This document shows, piece by piece, positions 51,531 to 61,196 of a stretch of DNA of 64,000 nt (its first letter is position 1; each line of letters opens with the position of its first letter). This DNA comes from Flavobacterium swingsii (GTDB lineage: Bacteria > Bacteroidota > Bacteroidia > Flavobacteriales > Flavobacteriaceae), in contig NZ_FOJT01000003.1 in the NCBI RefSeq assembly GCF_900111965.1, positions 62,001-126,000 on the forward strand, read 5' to 3'. Under the pieces are notes generated by a model that worked only from the letters and a program-made list of their open reading frames with translations, ran no database searches and was not told where the DNA came from. Both the position numbers and the translations under genes were made by a program.

Positions 51531-53623
51531 TATTTCAAGATTTGATAAGCAATTAGTGCTACAGTATAAGCAAATCCGCTCATAAACACCAACTGAATTG
51601 CTGGCCATTTCCAAGAATTCGTTTCTTTTTTAGTCACTGCAAGTGTACTCATGCATTGCATGGCAAAAGCATAAAAAAGCAGTAACGAAACGCCCGAAGC
51701 CAAGTTAAATAGTTTATCTCCAGTTATAGGATTTATTTCGGTAGATAATTTATTTTTTATAGTAGCTTCTTGATCTCCAGTTTCTTCGATGCTATAAATC
51801 GTAGCTAATGTTCCTACAAAAACTTCTCTTGCTGCAAACGAAGTTACAATAGCAATTCCTATTTTCCAATCGTAGCCTAGTGGCGTAATGGCTGGTTCTA
51901 TCGATTTCCCTATAATTCCTATATAAGAATTTTCTAATTTATAAGAAGCAATTTCATTTTCTAAATGTTCTGTCGCAGGGTTTTGTTTTGAAACTATTTC
52001 TCTCGCATTTCTAAAATTTTCACCAGGACCGTAAGAAGCCAAAAACCACAATATTACCGAAAGTGCTAAAATCATTTTACCAGCTCCAAAAACGAAAGAT
52101 TTTGTTTTTTCAATAACATTTATCACCACGTTTTTAAACATAGGAAGTTTGTAATTGGGCATTTCGACAACAAAGTAGGATTTCGATTGTATTTTTAAAA
52201 TTTTGTTCAATAACCAAGCAGAAAAAAATGCCATTCCGAAACCTAATAAATACAACATCATTAGTGTAAGTCCTTGCAAATTAAACAAACCAAAAAGTCT
52301 TGTATTTGGGATAACTAATGAGATTATAATCGAATAAACAGGCAATCTTGCAGAACAAGTAGTAAACGGAGTAACTAAAATTGTGATGAGCCTTTCTTTC
52401 CAGTTTTCGATATTTCGGGTTGCCATAATTGCAGGAATTGCACAAGCGGTTCCCGAGATTAGCGGCACCACACTTTTGCCAGAGAGACCAAATTTTCGCA
52501 TCGATTTATCCATCAAAAAGACGACACGACTCATATAACCACTTTCTTCAAGAATGGAAATAAATAAGAATAAAAAGGCAATTTGTGGAATAAAAATAGC
52601 GATTCCGCCCAATCCTGGAATAATTCCTTGCACGATTAGATTGGTTAAAACGCCTGCTGTTAGTTGAGACTCTGTCCATGAACTTAAGGAAACAAACGAA
52701 CTGTCTATAAAGTCCATGGGTAAACTAGACCAATCGAAAATAGACTGAAAAATAAGCATCAGAATCAAGAAGAAAATCACATAACCAAACACTTTGTGCA
52801 TCAGTATCCGGTCGAGTTTGCTTCGTAAATCTTTGGCGGAAGCCAAGTCTATTTTTTGTCCAACTTTCAAAACATCATTAATAAACTGATAGCGTTTGAT
52901 GGTTTCTTTTTGTTGTAATCTTTTTAGGTCTTCTTTCGATTTTGCAAACGAAGGATTTGGTAATTCGTTTCGGTTTAAATTCGCAAAATTTACATCTTGC
53001 GTGATAACCAACCACAATTTATATAACGACTGATTTGGGAAAGCTCTTCGTAAATTATTAAAATAAGCAACATCGATACTCGAAGCATTCAAACACGGTT
53101 CGGTCGTGATGTTTTTGTAATTGATGATTAGATTTTTCAAATTATCAATTCCTTCTCCTTTACGAGAACTTACGAGCGCGATTTTGGTTTTCAGCTGATT
53201 TTCTAAATACGGAATATCTAACGAAATCCCTTTATACGACATTCTATCGGACATGTTGATGACTAGAATTGTCGGAATTTCTAAATCTTTTATTTGGGTA
53301 AAGAGCAATAAATTTCGTTTCAGATTTTCAACTTCGGTAACTACAATCGCTACGTCTGGAAAATCTTTGTCGTTTTTGTTTAATAGTAATTCGATAACCA
53401 CATTTTCGTCGAGCGAGCTTGCGTTTAAACTATATGTTCCAGGTAAATCGAGGATGGTTGCCTTAAGATTTGATGATAATTTGCAAACACCTTGTTTTTT
53501 TTCGACGGTAATTCCGGGATAATTTCCCACTTGTTGATTTAACCCAGTAAGTTGGTTAAATACCGAAGTTTTCCCAACATTTGGATTTCCAATTAAAGCA
53601 ATATTAATGTTACCGACTTTCAT
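51530..53623 (-). CDS. feoB: Ferrous iron transport protein B
   Basis: 697 residues. N-terminal cytosolic G-protein domain: Walker A/G1 GNPNVGKTSVFNQLTG (about 11-26), G3 DLPGTYS (about 58), G4 NMSD (about 121). It is followed by a GDP-dissociation-inhibitor-like spacer and a C-terminal membrane domain with two Gate cores (PLISGTACAIPAIMATR near 389 and the FAAREVFVGTLATIYS region near 590). Imports Fe2+ through the inner membrane. Its ATG overlaps the feoA stop by one base. Confidence 0.96.
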   Translation of the reverse strand: MKVGNINIALIGNPNVGKTSVFNQLTGLNQQVGNYPGITVEKKQGVCKLSSNLKATILDLPGTYSLNASSLDENVVIELLLNKNDKDFPDVAIVVTEVENLKRNLLLFTQIKDLEIPTILVINMSDRMSYKGISLDIPYLENQLKTKIALVSSRKGEGIDNLKNLIINYKNITTEPCLNASSIDVAYFNNLRRAFPNQSLYKLWLVITQDVNFANLNRNELPNPSFAKSKEDLKRLQQKETIKRYQFINDVLKVGQKIDLASAKDLRSKLDRILMHKVFGYVIFFLILMLIFQSIFDWSSLPMDFIDSSFVSLSSWTESQLTAGVLTNLIVQGIIPGLGGIAIFIPQIAFLFLFISILEESGYMSRVVFLMDKSMRKFGLSGKSVVPLISGTACAIPAIMATRNIENWKERLITILVTPFTTCSARLPVYSIIISLVIPNTRLFGLFNLQGLTLMMLYLLGFGMAFFSAWLLNKILKIQSKSYFVVEMPNYKLPMFKNVVINVIEKTKSFVFGAGKMILALSVILWFLASYGPGENFRNAREIVSKQNPATEHLENEIASYKLENSYIGIIGKSIEPAITPLGYDWKIGIAIVTSFAAREVFVGTLATIYSIEETGDQEATIKNKLSTEINPITGDKLFNLASGVSLLLFYAFAMQCMSTLAVTKKETNSWKWPAIQLVFMSGFAYTVALIAYQILK

Positions 53624-53865
53624 TATAGTTGGTTTTCTTTAGAAATTTCTACTTCGATAATAGAAGCAGTTTCTAATCTAATGGCGACATGACTATCGTT
53701 TATGTTCAAATATAAAGGATCACCAAAAGGCGCAATTTGAATAACTTCGACCATATTTCCAGGCAAACAACCCATTTCTAATAACTTTAGAGGAATATTG
53801 TTAATGTCAAAATCTTTGATGATTGCTTTTTGACCAATGGCGAGATTTGAAATGGTTAAGTTCAA
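53623..53865 (-). CDS. feoA: Ferrous iron transport protein A
   Basis: 80 residues, an SH3-like beta barrel that binds and assists FeoB. Seen: GQKAIIKDFDINNIPLKLLEMGCLPGNMVEV with the conserved LLEMGxxPG word. The only plausible start is TTG at 53863-53865: a stop codon lies two codons further upstream and no ATG is available. Last base shared with the feoB start (TAATG). An imperfect TTTATT/AATAAA dyad just upstream is too weak to call an operator. Confidence 0.93.
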   Translation of the reverse strand: MNLTISNLAIGQKAIIKDFDINNIPLKLLEMGCLPGNMVEVIQIAPFGDPLYLNINDSHVAIRLETASIIEVEISKENQL

Positions 53866-53897
53866 GTTTATTTAGATTGAATAAATGTAAAGCAAAA

Positions 53898-54572
53898 TTA
53901 ATCCTTTTTATTGGATTCACACAAAAAAAGAATGTCTTGCAGTAATTTTTCGACTTCTTCACGTTTGGTACCATCATAAAAACCGCGAACTCTTCTTTTG
54001 TTATCAACTAAAACAAAGTTTTCGGTGTGTACCATATCATATAATTCCGATGGTTTTCCAGTTTTTACCGCTAAATAAGATTTTCTAGCAATGTAGTAAA
54101 TGTCTTTTTTGTTTCCGGTTACGAGATTCCATTTGGCATCAATAACACCTTTTCTTTTGGCGTAAGCTTTTAGCACCGAAACACTATCAATCTCTGGCGT
54201 TACCGAATGGGAGAGCAACATCACTTTCGGATTGTCTTTAATTTGGTCTTGTAACCAAACCATATTATCTGTCATCATTGGGCAAATTGTGCCACAAGTA
54301 GTAAAAAAGAAATCGGCTACATAAATTTTGCCTTCATAATCTTTTTGGGTAATTATTTTTCCGTTTTGGTTGGTAAAAGCAAAATCGGCAATGATATGTT
54401 TATTGGCAACATATTGAATTGTCGAATCGACCAACTCAGGATTTACCATCGATGGTGTAAAAACGGGAAGTGTTTTACGATTTAAGACATTATAAAATAA
54501 CCAAATTATAATTACTGATAAAAAGAATAGTACTATAAATAAGGTTTTAAATTTTCGTAAAAAATGAAGCAT
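53898..54572 (-). CDS. SCO family copper chaperone
   Basis: 224 residues from the ATG at 54572; a TTG at 54590 would lie in the promoter. One N-terminal membrane anchor (about 8-27), then a thioredoxin-like domain with the copper-binding motif TTCGTICPMM (CxxxCP, about residues 88-92) and the distal histidine in VHTENFVLVD (about 178). Family members help build the CuA site of cytochrome c oxidase. It lies upstream of feoA with 32 bases between, so the two could share a transcript that starts at the strong promoter at 54588-54616. Confidence 0.92.
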   Translation of the reverse strand: MLHFLRKFKTLFIVLFFLSVIIIWLFYNVLNRKTLPVFTPSMVNPELVDSTIQYVANKHIIADFAFTNQNGKIITQKDYEGKIYVADFFFTTCGTICPMMTDNMVWLQDQIKDNPKVMLLSHSVTPEIDSVSVLKAYAKRKGVIDAKWNLVTGNKKDIYYIARKSYLAVKTGKPSELYDMVHTENFVLVDNKRRVRGFYDGTKREEVEKLLQDILFLCESNKKD

Positions 54573-54587
54573 GAGGTAATTTTTTTG

Positions 54588-54616
54588 CAAAAATACGAAA
54601 TAATAAAATTATCAAA
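54588..54616 (-). promoter_or_regulatory. Strong candidate promoter for the SCO-feo unit
   Basis: TTTG (54613-54616), a 17-base spacer, and TATTTTTG (54588-54595), all on the minus strand: the best match in the window to the Bacteroidota TTTG-N17..19-TAnnTTTG promoter. Initiation would fall just before the ATG at 54572, giving a very short leader. Confidence 0.65.
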
Positions 54617-54674
54617 CATTATAAAATAATTTTAAAATCATTGTTAAAAAAGCGAAAAAATGAAAAAAACTTAC

Positions 54675-54682
54675 TATTTTTG
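54675..54682 (+). promoter_or_regulatory. Candidate -7 promoter box for the Asp-box protein
   Basis: TATTTTTG, a full TAnnTTTG match, 25 bases before the ATG at 54700. No well-spaced -33 word. Confidence 0.4.
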
Positions 54683-54699
54683 ACAAAACACACAGCAAA

Positions 54700-57600
54700 A
54701 TGAAAAAAATATACCTACTTATTGCATTATCTTTTTTTATTAATGTAAATGCGCAGTTTTACTCAGATGCGCCTTGGATGAAAAACAAAACTTCACAAAA
54801 AAACCAAGAACCTACTTTTGACGAAATAGTAAATTCATTTAATGAATATTGGAAAGACAAAGATCATTCTAAAAAAGGAAGTGGTTTTAAACCTTTTAAA
54901 CGTTGGGAAAATTATTGGGAAAATCTTGTAAAAGAAGATGGAAAAATAATTTCACCAGAAGAATTTATGTCGGCTTGGCAACAAAAAAAGCAATCAAAAA
55001 GCAATAAATCTACTTTGAGTTTACCAGTAAGTAACTGGACTCCGGTAGGGCCTTTTACGCATACCAATACAGGTTCTTGGTCTTCAGGACAAGGAAGAGT
55101 TCAAGAGATTTGTGTTGATCCATCAAACCCAAATACATTATATGTTGGTTCGCCAGCTGGAGGAATCTGGAAATCGACCGATGTTGGTATTACTTGGACA
55201 CCACTTACGGATAATTTACCACAAATAGGAGTTTCTGGAATTGCGGTTGATTATTCTAATTCAAACACAATATATATTGCTACTGGCGATAAAGATGGTG
55301 GAGATACCGCTTTTGTTGGCATTTACAAATCTACTGATGGAGGAACCAACTGGATAGCTACTGGCGCAATGTCAGGAGTAACTCGTGCTGGAGATTTAGT
55401 AATACACCCAACAAACAATCAAATTTTGTGGTGTGCTACCAATTCTGGTATTTGGAAAACTATAAATGGAGGTACAAGCTGGACAAATGTACAAGCTGGA
55501 AGTTTTCATCAAGGAGCCATAAGGCTTAAACCAACTGATCCAACTAATGTTTATGCGGTAAGTAATACTAATTTTTATAAATCTACCGATACAGGAACTA
55601 GTTTTGTAAATATAATTACTGGATTACCTGCAAGTTCTAGTAGATTACTATTAGATGTTACTCCAGCAAACGCGAATTATATTTATATTTTAAGTGCAAC
55701 AGGCGGTGCTTTTCAAGGGATTTATCGCTCTATTAATGGTGGAACAAATTGGACAAAAACAACATCAACTACCGATGTGTTTGAATCTAACCAATCAGGA
55801 TATGATTTAGCACTTGCAGTATCTGCCACAAATGCTAACGAAATTTATACAGGTTGTTTAAATATTTGGAAATCTGTCGATGGCGGAACAACCATGACCA
55901 AAGTAAATAACTGGAGTTCTCCAACAAGCACTTCCTATTCTCATGCGGATATTCACTTTTTAAAATATTTCGGAAACAATCTTTATGCAGGAACTGATGG
56001 CGGGATATATAAATCAAGTAATTCAGGAGTAAATTTCACAAGCTTAACAACAGGACTTCAAATTAGCCAGTTTTATAAAGTGGCAGTTTCTAAACAATCG
56101 GCAGGGAATATGGTGGGCGGCTTGCAAGATAATGGTGGTCATGCCTTTAGTAATAATGGTTGGAAAAATTATTATGGTGCTGATGGTATGGATACAGGAG
56201 TAGACCCAAATAATGGCAGCAAATATTATGGCTTTATACAGTTTGGAGGCAGTATGTATATAAGTACCGATGGCGGAAACTCGTTAGGTTCTGGAGTTGG
56301 TGCTCCTGCGGCAGAAACTGGTACAAATGACGATGGTGGAAACTGGGTAACACCAATGGCTATAAATAGTCTGGGTGAAGTTTTTGCAGGTTACTCGAGA
56401 TTATACATGTTAAACGGTGTGGCTTGGGCGCAACAAAGTTCAGGAACAATTGGTACTGGAGATATAGAACTAGTTTATATAGACCCAAGTAATGATAATA
56501 TTATGTATGTGTCAAACGGGACACGATTATATAAAAGTATAAATAAAGGAGTAGCGTTTACACTTGCATATACTGCTGCAACTTCTATTACTTCAATTTG
56601 TGTAAATTCTTTAAATAATAATATTGTATATCTTACCACTTCGGGAACTGGAGGATTGGCATTAAAATCAACAAACGGAGGAACAGTTTTTGCTTCATTT
56701 TCGACAAATTTACCTGCAATTGGGAAAAATGTGATAAGACATCAAGGAAGAAATTCTTTAAATCCATTATATTTAGGAACAAGTTTAGGTGTTTATTATA
56801 GAGACGATTCGATGACACAATGGGAGCCATTCGATATTAATTTGCCTAACGTTTCAGTTACCGATTTAGAAATAAATTTAGAAGAAGGAAAAATTATAGC
56901 AGCAACTTATGGTCGCGGTATTTGGCAAGCTTCAATTCCTATCGAAGTTCCTACGAACGATATTGCATTAACCGCGATAACTCCAATAATCGATATTGAT
57001 TGTGACGGCCTAGTTTCACCTGAAATAACCGTAAAAAACAATGGAACAAATCCTATTTTATCAGTAAGTATAACTTACGATTATAATGGAACACCACAAA
57101 ATTATATATGGACTGGAAGTATCGCTACTGGAGCTTCACAAATAATTACTATTCCGAGTTTTACAATAAGCACAAGAGGTGCTTATAATTTAAATATTAC
57201 TTCGACAATTACTTCCGATGCTTATTCAGATAACAATAAAGGAATTACTCAATTGTATATTGACAATTCTGGAACAATAGGAGTTTTAAATACATTTGAA
57301 ACTGTTGCGTCAGAATTATTAACCTTCAATGACGGAGTTACTTCTAGCCAATGGAAAAGAGGCATAAATACAAATGGTGCTTTAGCAACGCCAGGAAACA
57401 ACGTGTATACAACCAATTTTACAGGAAATTATCCAGATAGTACTAAATCTTATTTGTTTTCTCAATGTTATAACTTGACCAATGCTGTAAATCCTCAAAT
57501 TAAATTCAAATTGGCTTTCGATTTAGAGCCAGATTATGATTTGGTTTACGTTCAATATTCAACAAATATGGGACAAACATGGACTGTTTTAGGAACACAA

Positions 57601-58092
57601 GGTGCAAATTGGTATAATAGTAATAGAACACCAGCAACTTCTGGAGTAGATTGCGAAAACTGTCCAGGAGCACAATGGTTAGGAACAAATACTACACTAA
57701 CTGAATATTTTTATCCTTTAAATAGCTTAATAGGTCAGTCGAATGTTATTTTTAGAATTGTTTTTCATTCAGATAGCGGAGCAAACCAGTTGGGAGTTGT
57801 TGTAGATAATTTTATTATCGAAGGAACTTTATCTAATCAAGATTTCGAATTAAAAAATATTGCTATTTATCCAAATCCATCAACAGGATTGTTTACCGTA
57901 TCTACAGGAAATAAAGCTATCGATAAAGTAGAAGTTTATGATGTAACTGGAAAAGTTGTGTTGTCAAAAAATAATTTTTCAAATGCAAATTCACAAACTG
58001 TTTTAGATATGAAAAACGTTTCAAACGGAATATATTTTGTAAAAATATCATCGGAAGAACAAAGTGTAGTAAAAAGAATCATAAAAAATTAA
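54700..58092 (+). CDS. Large Asp-box (BNR/VPS10-like) beta-propeller protein with T9SS tail
   Basis: 1130 residues. Signal peptide (1-19, ending NVNAQ). Residues ~110-750 hold many Asp-box repeats, S-x-D/N-x-G-x-T-W: STDVGITW, STDGGTNW, TINGGTSW, STDTGTSF, SINGGTNW, SVDGGTTM, SSNSGVNF, as in VPS10/sortilin-type and sialidase-like propellers. A ~300-residue strand-rich part follows (DIALTAITP...; CARDB-like then a jelly-roll with FDLEPDYDLVYVQYS). The last ~75 residues are a T9SS type A sorting domain (YPNPSTGLFTV ... VVKRIIKN). Probably surface-attached or released. No catalytic residues of sialidases are recognised; function unknown. Confidence 0.9.
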   Translation: MKKIYLLIALSFFINVNAQFYSDAPWMKNKTSQKNQEPTFDEIVNSFNEYWKDKDHSKKGSGFKPFKRWENYWENLVKEDGKIISPEEFMSAWQQKKQSKSNKSTLSLPVSNWTPVGPFTHTNTGSWSSGQGRVQEICVDPSNPNTLYVGSPAGGIWKSTDVGITWTPLTDNLPQIGVSGIAVDYSNSNTIYIATGDKDGGDTAFVGIYKSTDGGTNWIATGAMSGVTRAGDLVIHPTNNQILWCATNSGIWKTINGGTSWTNVQAGSFHQGAIRLKPTDPTNVYAVSNTNFYKSTDTGTSFVNIITGLPASSSRLLLDVTPANANYIYILSATGGAFQGIYRSINGGTNWTKTTSTTDVFESNQSGYDLALAVSATNANEIYTGCLNIWKSVDGGTTMTKVNNWSSPTSTSYSHADIHFLKYFGNNLYAGTDGGIYKSSNSGVNFTSLTTGLQISQFYKVAVSKQSAGNMVGGLQDNGGHAFSNNGWKNYYGADGMDTGVDPNNGSKYYGFIQFGGSMYISTDGGNSLGSGVGAPAAETGTNDDGGNWVTPMAINSLGEVFAGYSRLYMLNGVAWAQQSSGTIGTGDIELVYIDPSNDNIMYVSNGTRLYKSINKGVAFTLAYTAATSITSICVNSLNNNIVYLTTSGTGGLALKSTNGGTVFASFSTNLPAIGKNVIRHQGRNSLNPLYLGTSLGVYYRDDSMTQWEPFDINLPNVSVTDLEINLEEGKIIAATYGRGIWQASIPIEVPTNDIALTAITPIIDIDCDGLVSPEITVKNNGTNPILSVSITYDYNGTPQNYIWTGSIATGASQIITIPSFTISTRGAYNLNITSTITSDAYSDNNKGITQLYIDNSGTIGVLNTFETVASELLTFNDGVTSSQWKRGINTNGALATPGNNVYTTNFTGNYPDSTKSYLFSQCYNLTNAVNPQIKFKLAFDLEPDYDLVYVQYSTNMGQTWTVLGTQGANWYNSNRTPATSGVDCENCPGAQWLGTNTTLTEYFYPLNSLIGQSNVIFRIVFHSDSGANQLGVVVDNFIIEGTLSNQDFELKNIAIYPNPSTGLFTVSTGNKAIDKVEVYDVTGKVVLSKNNFSNANSQTVLDMKNVSNGIYFVKISSEEQSVVKRIIKN

Positions 58093-58139
58093 TTGTGGAT
58101 TCATTAACTAATCAAAAAATTGTTCTTATCAGACAGTTT

Positions 58140-58172
58140 AAAAAAAACCTTTTTTACGAAAGGTTTTTTTTT
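58140..58172 (+). terminator. Terminator after the Asp-box protein
   Basis: AAAAACCTTT and AAAGGTTTTT around a 6-base loop, followed by a long T run, 48 bases after the stop. Confidence 0.8.
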
Positions 58173-58273
58173 TTGATATAAATCATAGGTTTTTAAAAAT
58201 TAAGGATAGAAAGTGGCATTTTAACATAATTTTTATCAATATCTTTACAAAACTAATTAAACCATCGAAATAA

Positions 58274-60337
58274 ATGAAAACATACCTAAGAAAACAATTG
58301 GTTTTCGTGATTCTTACCATCATTAGTTTTTCGTCAATTTTTGCACAAACCACTCCGAAAACAAACACACAAGGTATCAATGTATCAAATATGGATTTGT
58401 CGGTTAGGCCTAACGACGATTTTTATAAATTTGTAAATGGAGGATGGCTTAAAAAAACTAACATTCCTTCCGACAAAACACGTTGGGGGAGTTATGATGA
58501 GTTGCGTCAAAAAACAGATATAGATGTTTTAAATATTCTAAAAGAAGCAGCAACTAATCCACTATACAAATCGAATACAGACCAAGGAAAAGCCATAAAT
58601 CTTTACAAATCCATTATAGACACGGTTGGGAGGGACAAAAAAGGCTTATCTCCACTTAAACCGTATTTGGCAAAAATTAAAGCAGTAAAAAATATTCGGG
58701 ATTTACAGGCGTTGTTAATTGAAATGGAACCCATTGGTGGTATAGGATTTATGGGTGTTAGCATTAGTGAAGATGCTAAGAACAGTAATAGAAATGTTAT
58801 ATATATTGAGCCCAGAAGTGTAGGATTGCCAGATCGAGATTATTATGTTTCTGATGACAAGGATTCTAAGGAGAAAAGAGATAAATATGTTTTACATGTG
58901 TCTAGAATGTTGCAGTTTTTAGGAGAAAAACCCAAAAAAGCAAAATCAGATGCAAACAAAATTTTGGCATTGGAAACAGCGATGTCTCAACCAAGATTTG
59001 ATAGAGTGGAAAGACGTGACAGAAGAAAATCGTACAACCCTATGACTATTTCTGATTTGCAAAAACTAACACCTTCCATAGATTGGGAGGCTTATATGAC
59101 AAACATTGGTTTGAAAAATGTAGATTCCTTGATTGTTTTACAACCGAAATATATGGTTGCTTTAGAAACGATTTTCAAAGAAAATAAAGTGGAAGATTGG
59201 AAAGCCTACATGCGTTGGACTTTGTTAAGTAGTTCAGCAGGTAAATTGTCTAAAAAGGTTGAAGTAGCAAACTGGGAGTTTTACGGAAAAACCTTGACAG
59301 GAGCATTGAAACAAAGACCTTATGACGAAAGAGCTTTGCAGGTAATTAATGGATCTATTGGCGAATCACTGGGTAAATTATATGTGGAGAAAAAGTTTCC
59401 GCCAGAGGCAAAAATCAAAGCAGAAAAAATGATTAAGAATATTTTTCTTGCTTTCGAAAATCGAATCAATAATTTATCTTGGATGACATTAGACACCAAG
59501 GTAAGCGCAATTAAAAAATTGCACAAAATAAAAGCGAAAATTGGTTATCCTGACAAATGGAAAGATTATTCCGCTTTAACTTTAAATAGCCCAGAAGAAG
59601 GAGGGACATTTTTTGATAATTCAAATAATATTCGTCGTTGGAATTTTCAAAAAGACAGAGATAATCTTCATAAACTTGTTGACAAAACAGAATGGAAAAC
59701 ATCACCACAAACAGTAAATGCCTTTTATAATCCTTCGTTTAACGAAATTACGTTTCCAGCTGGAGTTCTCCAGCCTCCGTTTTACAATTATCAAGCAGAT
59801 GAGGCCGTAAATTATGGTTCAATTGGATGTACAATTGGACACGAAGTTTCTCATGCGTTTGATGATTCGGGATCACGGTATGATGCAGATGGTAATTTAA
59901 AAAATTGGTGGACCGCCGAAGATTTAAAATTATTTACTGTATTAACAGGTACGCTGGCTGATCAATTCTCTGCAATAGAGCCTTTACCAGGAATTCACAT
60001 AGATGGGAAATTCACATTGGGTGAAAACATTGGAGATTTAGGAGGAGTAAACGTCTCTTATGACGGATTGCAACTATTTTTAAAAGAAAATGGAAGGCCA
60101 GAATTAATAGATGGTTATACTCCTGAACAACGGTTTTATATTTCTTGGACAACGAAATGGCGTTCACAAATACGGGATGAAGCTTTGAAAAATCAATTAA
60201 AAACCGATCCACATTCTCCGGGAATGTACAGGGCGTATGTTCCATTGCAAAATGTTGATGCTTTCTATCAAGCTTTTGATATTAAAGAAGGAGATAAACT
60301 ATTTGTAAAACCAGAAAATCGTGTGAGGATTTGGTAA
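58274..60337 (+). CDS. pepO: M13 (neprilysin-like) metalloendopeptidase
   Basis: 687 residues, a full-length M13 zinc peptidase. Signal peptide (1-25, ending SIFAQ). The zinc site HEVSH is in GCTIGHEVSHAFDDSG (about 524-539), the third ligand and catalytic motif ENIGDLGG near 585, substrate-binding NAFYNPSFNEITFPAG near 490, and C-terminal NRVRIW, all as in neprilysin/PepO. Acts in the periplasm or on the surface on peptides. The family often works in peptide turnover; the substrate is unknown. Single gene between two terminators. Confidence 0.93.
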   Translation: MKTYLRKQLVFVILTIISFSSIFAQTTPKTNTQGINVSNMDLSVRPNDDFYKFVNGGWLKKTNIPSDKTRWGSYDELRQKTDIDVLNILKEAATNPLYKSNTDQGKAINLYKSIIDTVGRDKKGLSPLKPYLAKIKAVKNIRDLQALLIEMEPIGGIGFMGVSISEDAKNSNRNVIYIEPRSVGLPDRDYYVSDDKDSKEKRDKYVLHVSRMLQFLGEKPKKAKSDANKILALETAMSQPRFDRVERRDRRKSYNPMTISDLQKLTPSIDWEAYMTNIGLKNVDSLIVLQPKYMVALETIFKENKVEDWKAYMRWTLLSSSAGKLSKKVEVANWEFYGKTLTGALKQRPYDERALQVINGSIGESLGKLYVEKKFPPEAKIKAEKMIKNIFLAFENRINNLSWMTLDTKVSAIKKLHKIKAKIGYPDKWKDYSALTLNSPEEGGTFFDNSNNIRRWNFQKDRDNLHKLVDKTEWKTSPQTVNAFYNPSFNEITFPAGVLQPPFYNYQADEAVNYGSIGCTIGHEVSHAFDDSGSRYDADGNLKNWWTAEDLKLFTVLTGTLADQFSAIEPLPGIHIDGKFTLGENIGDLGGVNVSYDGLQLFLKENGRPELIDGYTPEQRFYISWTTKWRSQIRDEALKNQLKTDPHSPGMYRAYVPLQNVDAFYQAFDIKEGDKLFVKPENRVRIW

Positions 60338-60352
60338 TAGTTTTAATAAAAT

Positions 60353-60390
60353 AAAAACGGCTTGTCGAGTTATTTGACAAGCCGTTTTTT
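60353..60390. terminator. Bidirectional terminator
   Basis: AAAAACGGCTTGTC and GACAAGCCGTTTTT around a 9-base loop between the convergent M13 and epimerase genes. Confidence 0.85.
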
Positions 60391-61196
60391 TACGCTAAAA
60401 TTTGAAAAGTATAATCTAAAGTTTCCATTAGTTTTTCGCTCGAAATTACTTTCCCAACAGATGGTTTTTCTTTATTAAATTTAGGGACAATCAAATTTAA
60501 TTCAATCGCTTTTTGAGTGTAGTATTCCTCTCGTGTTGGGTGAAAAGGAGTCACGGCATTGAAAATTTGGTTCCATGAATTTATTTCAATGATTTTCAAA
60601 ATAATCCCAATACAATCTTTTTGATGAATTAGATTTATGGCTCCGTCAGGATTTTCAATATTTTCTCTTCCAGCAAGGAATTTTATAGGATGACGGTCTT
60701 CGCCTATCAATCCGCCAAAACGTAATATAGTAGTTTCAAAATTTTTATTGTTTTGCAACAACTTTTCGGCTTCTAACAATTGCTTTCCACCTTCAGTTTC
60801 TGGTTTTGGGATTGTTTTTTCGTTAACCATCGAAAGGTCATCGGCATAAACAGAAGTTGAACTCACAAATAAAACTTTCGTTACCGATGATTTTTCGATA
60901 AATGGAATCAATGTTTTTATTTTGGCTACAAAATTCTCAACAGCATTTCCTCGTAATTTTGGCGGAATATCAATAATTAAAACTTCCGAATTTTCTAAAA
61001 AAGCATCAATATTCCCCGTAATTTCATTTTCATTTAACGAAAGTAAAAAGGGTTGAATCTTATTTTCTTCCAATACAGGAAGTTTATTTTGGGAAGTTGT
61101 AGAGCCTTTTACCGAAAAATCAGTTGCGATTAATGCTTTTGCCAATGGCAAACCCAACCAGCCACAACCTAATATTGAAATGTTTTTATAAATCAT
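60390..61196 (-). CDS. NAD(P)-dependent SDR/epimerase (YeeZ-like)
   Basis: 268 residues. Extended-SDR Rossmann fold with nucleotide motif GCGWLGLPLAKAL (about 10-22) and FVSSTSVYAD (about 110-119) where the Ser/Tyr catalytic pair would sit, followed by FGGLIGEDRHP. Resembles YeeZ-type nucleoside-diphosphate-sugar epimerase-like proteins whose substrate is unknown. It begins immediately after the stop of the small zinc-ribbon gene (no gap), so the two are one transcript. Confidence 0.82.
   Translation of the reverse strand: MIYKNISILGCGWLGLPLAKALIATDFSVKGSTTSQNKLPVLEENKIQPFLLSLNENEITGNIDAFLENSEVLIIDIPPKLRGNAVENFVAKIKTLIPFIEKSSVTKVLFVSSTSVYADDLSMVNEKTIPKPETEGGKQLLEAEKLLQNNKNFETTILRFGGLIGEDRHPIKFLAGRENIENPDGAINLIHQKDCIGIILKIIEINSWNQIFNAVTPFHPTREEYYTQKAIELNLIVPKFNKEKPSVGKVISSEKLMETLDYTFQILA

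Noticed and set aside
51411..51614. A 67-codon version of the Cys-rich mini-protein
   Set aside because: The extra N-terminal part lies inside feoB and has no signal or helix. The ATG at 51530 gives a coupled start and the family's usual size.
53867..53885. An iron-responsive operator upstream of feoA
   Set aside because: Only TTTATT/AATAAA with a 7-base spacer, one mismatch from extension. It is not similar to the mntH dyad, so no claim is made.
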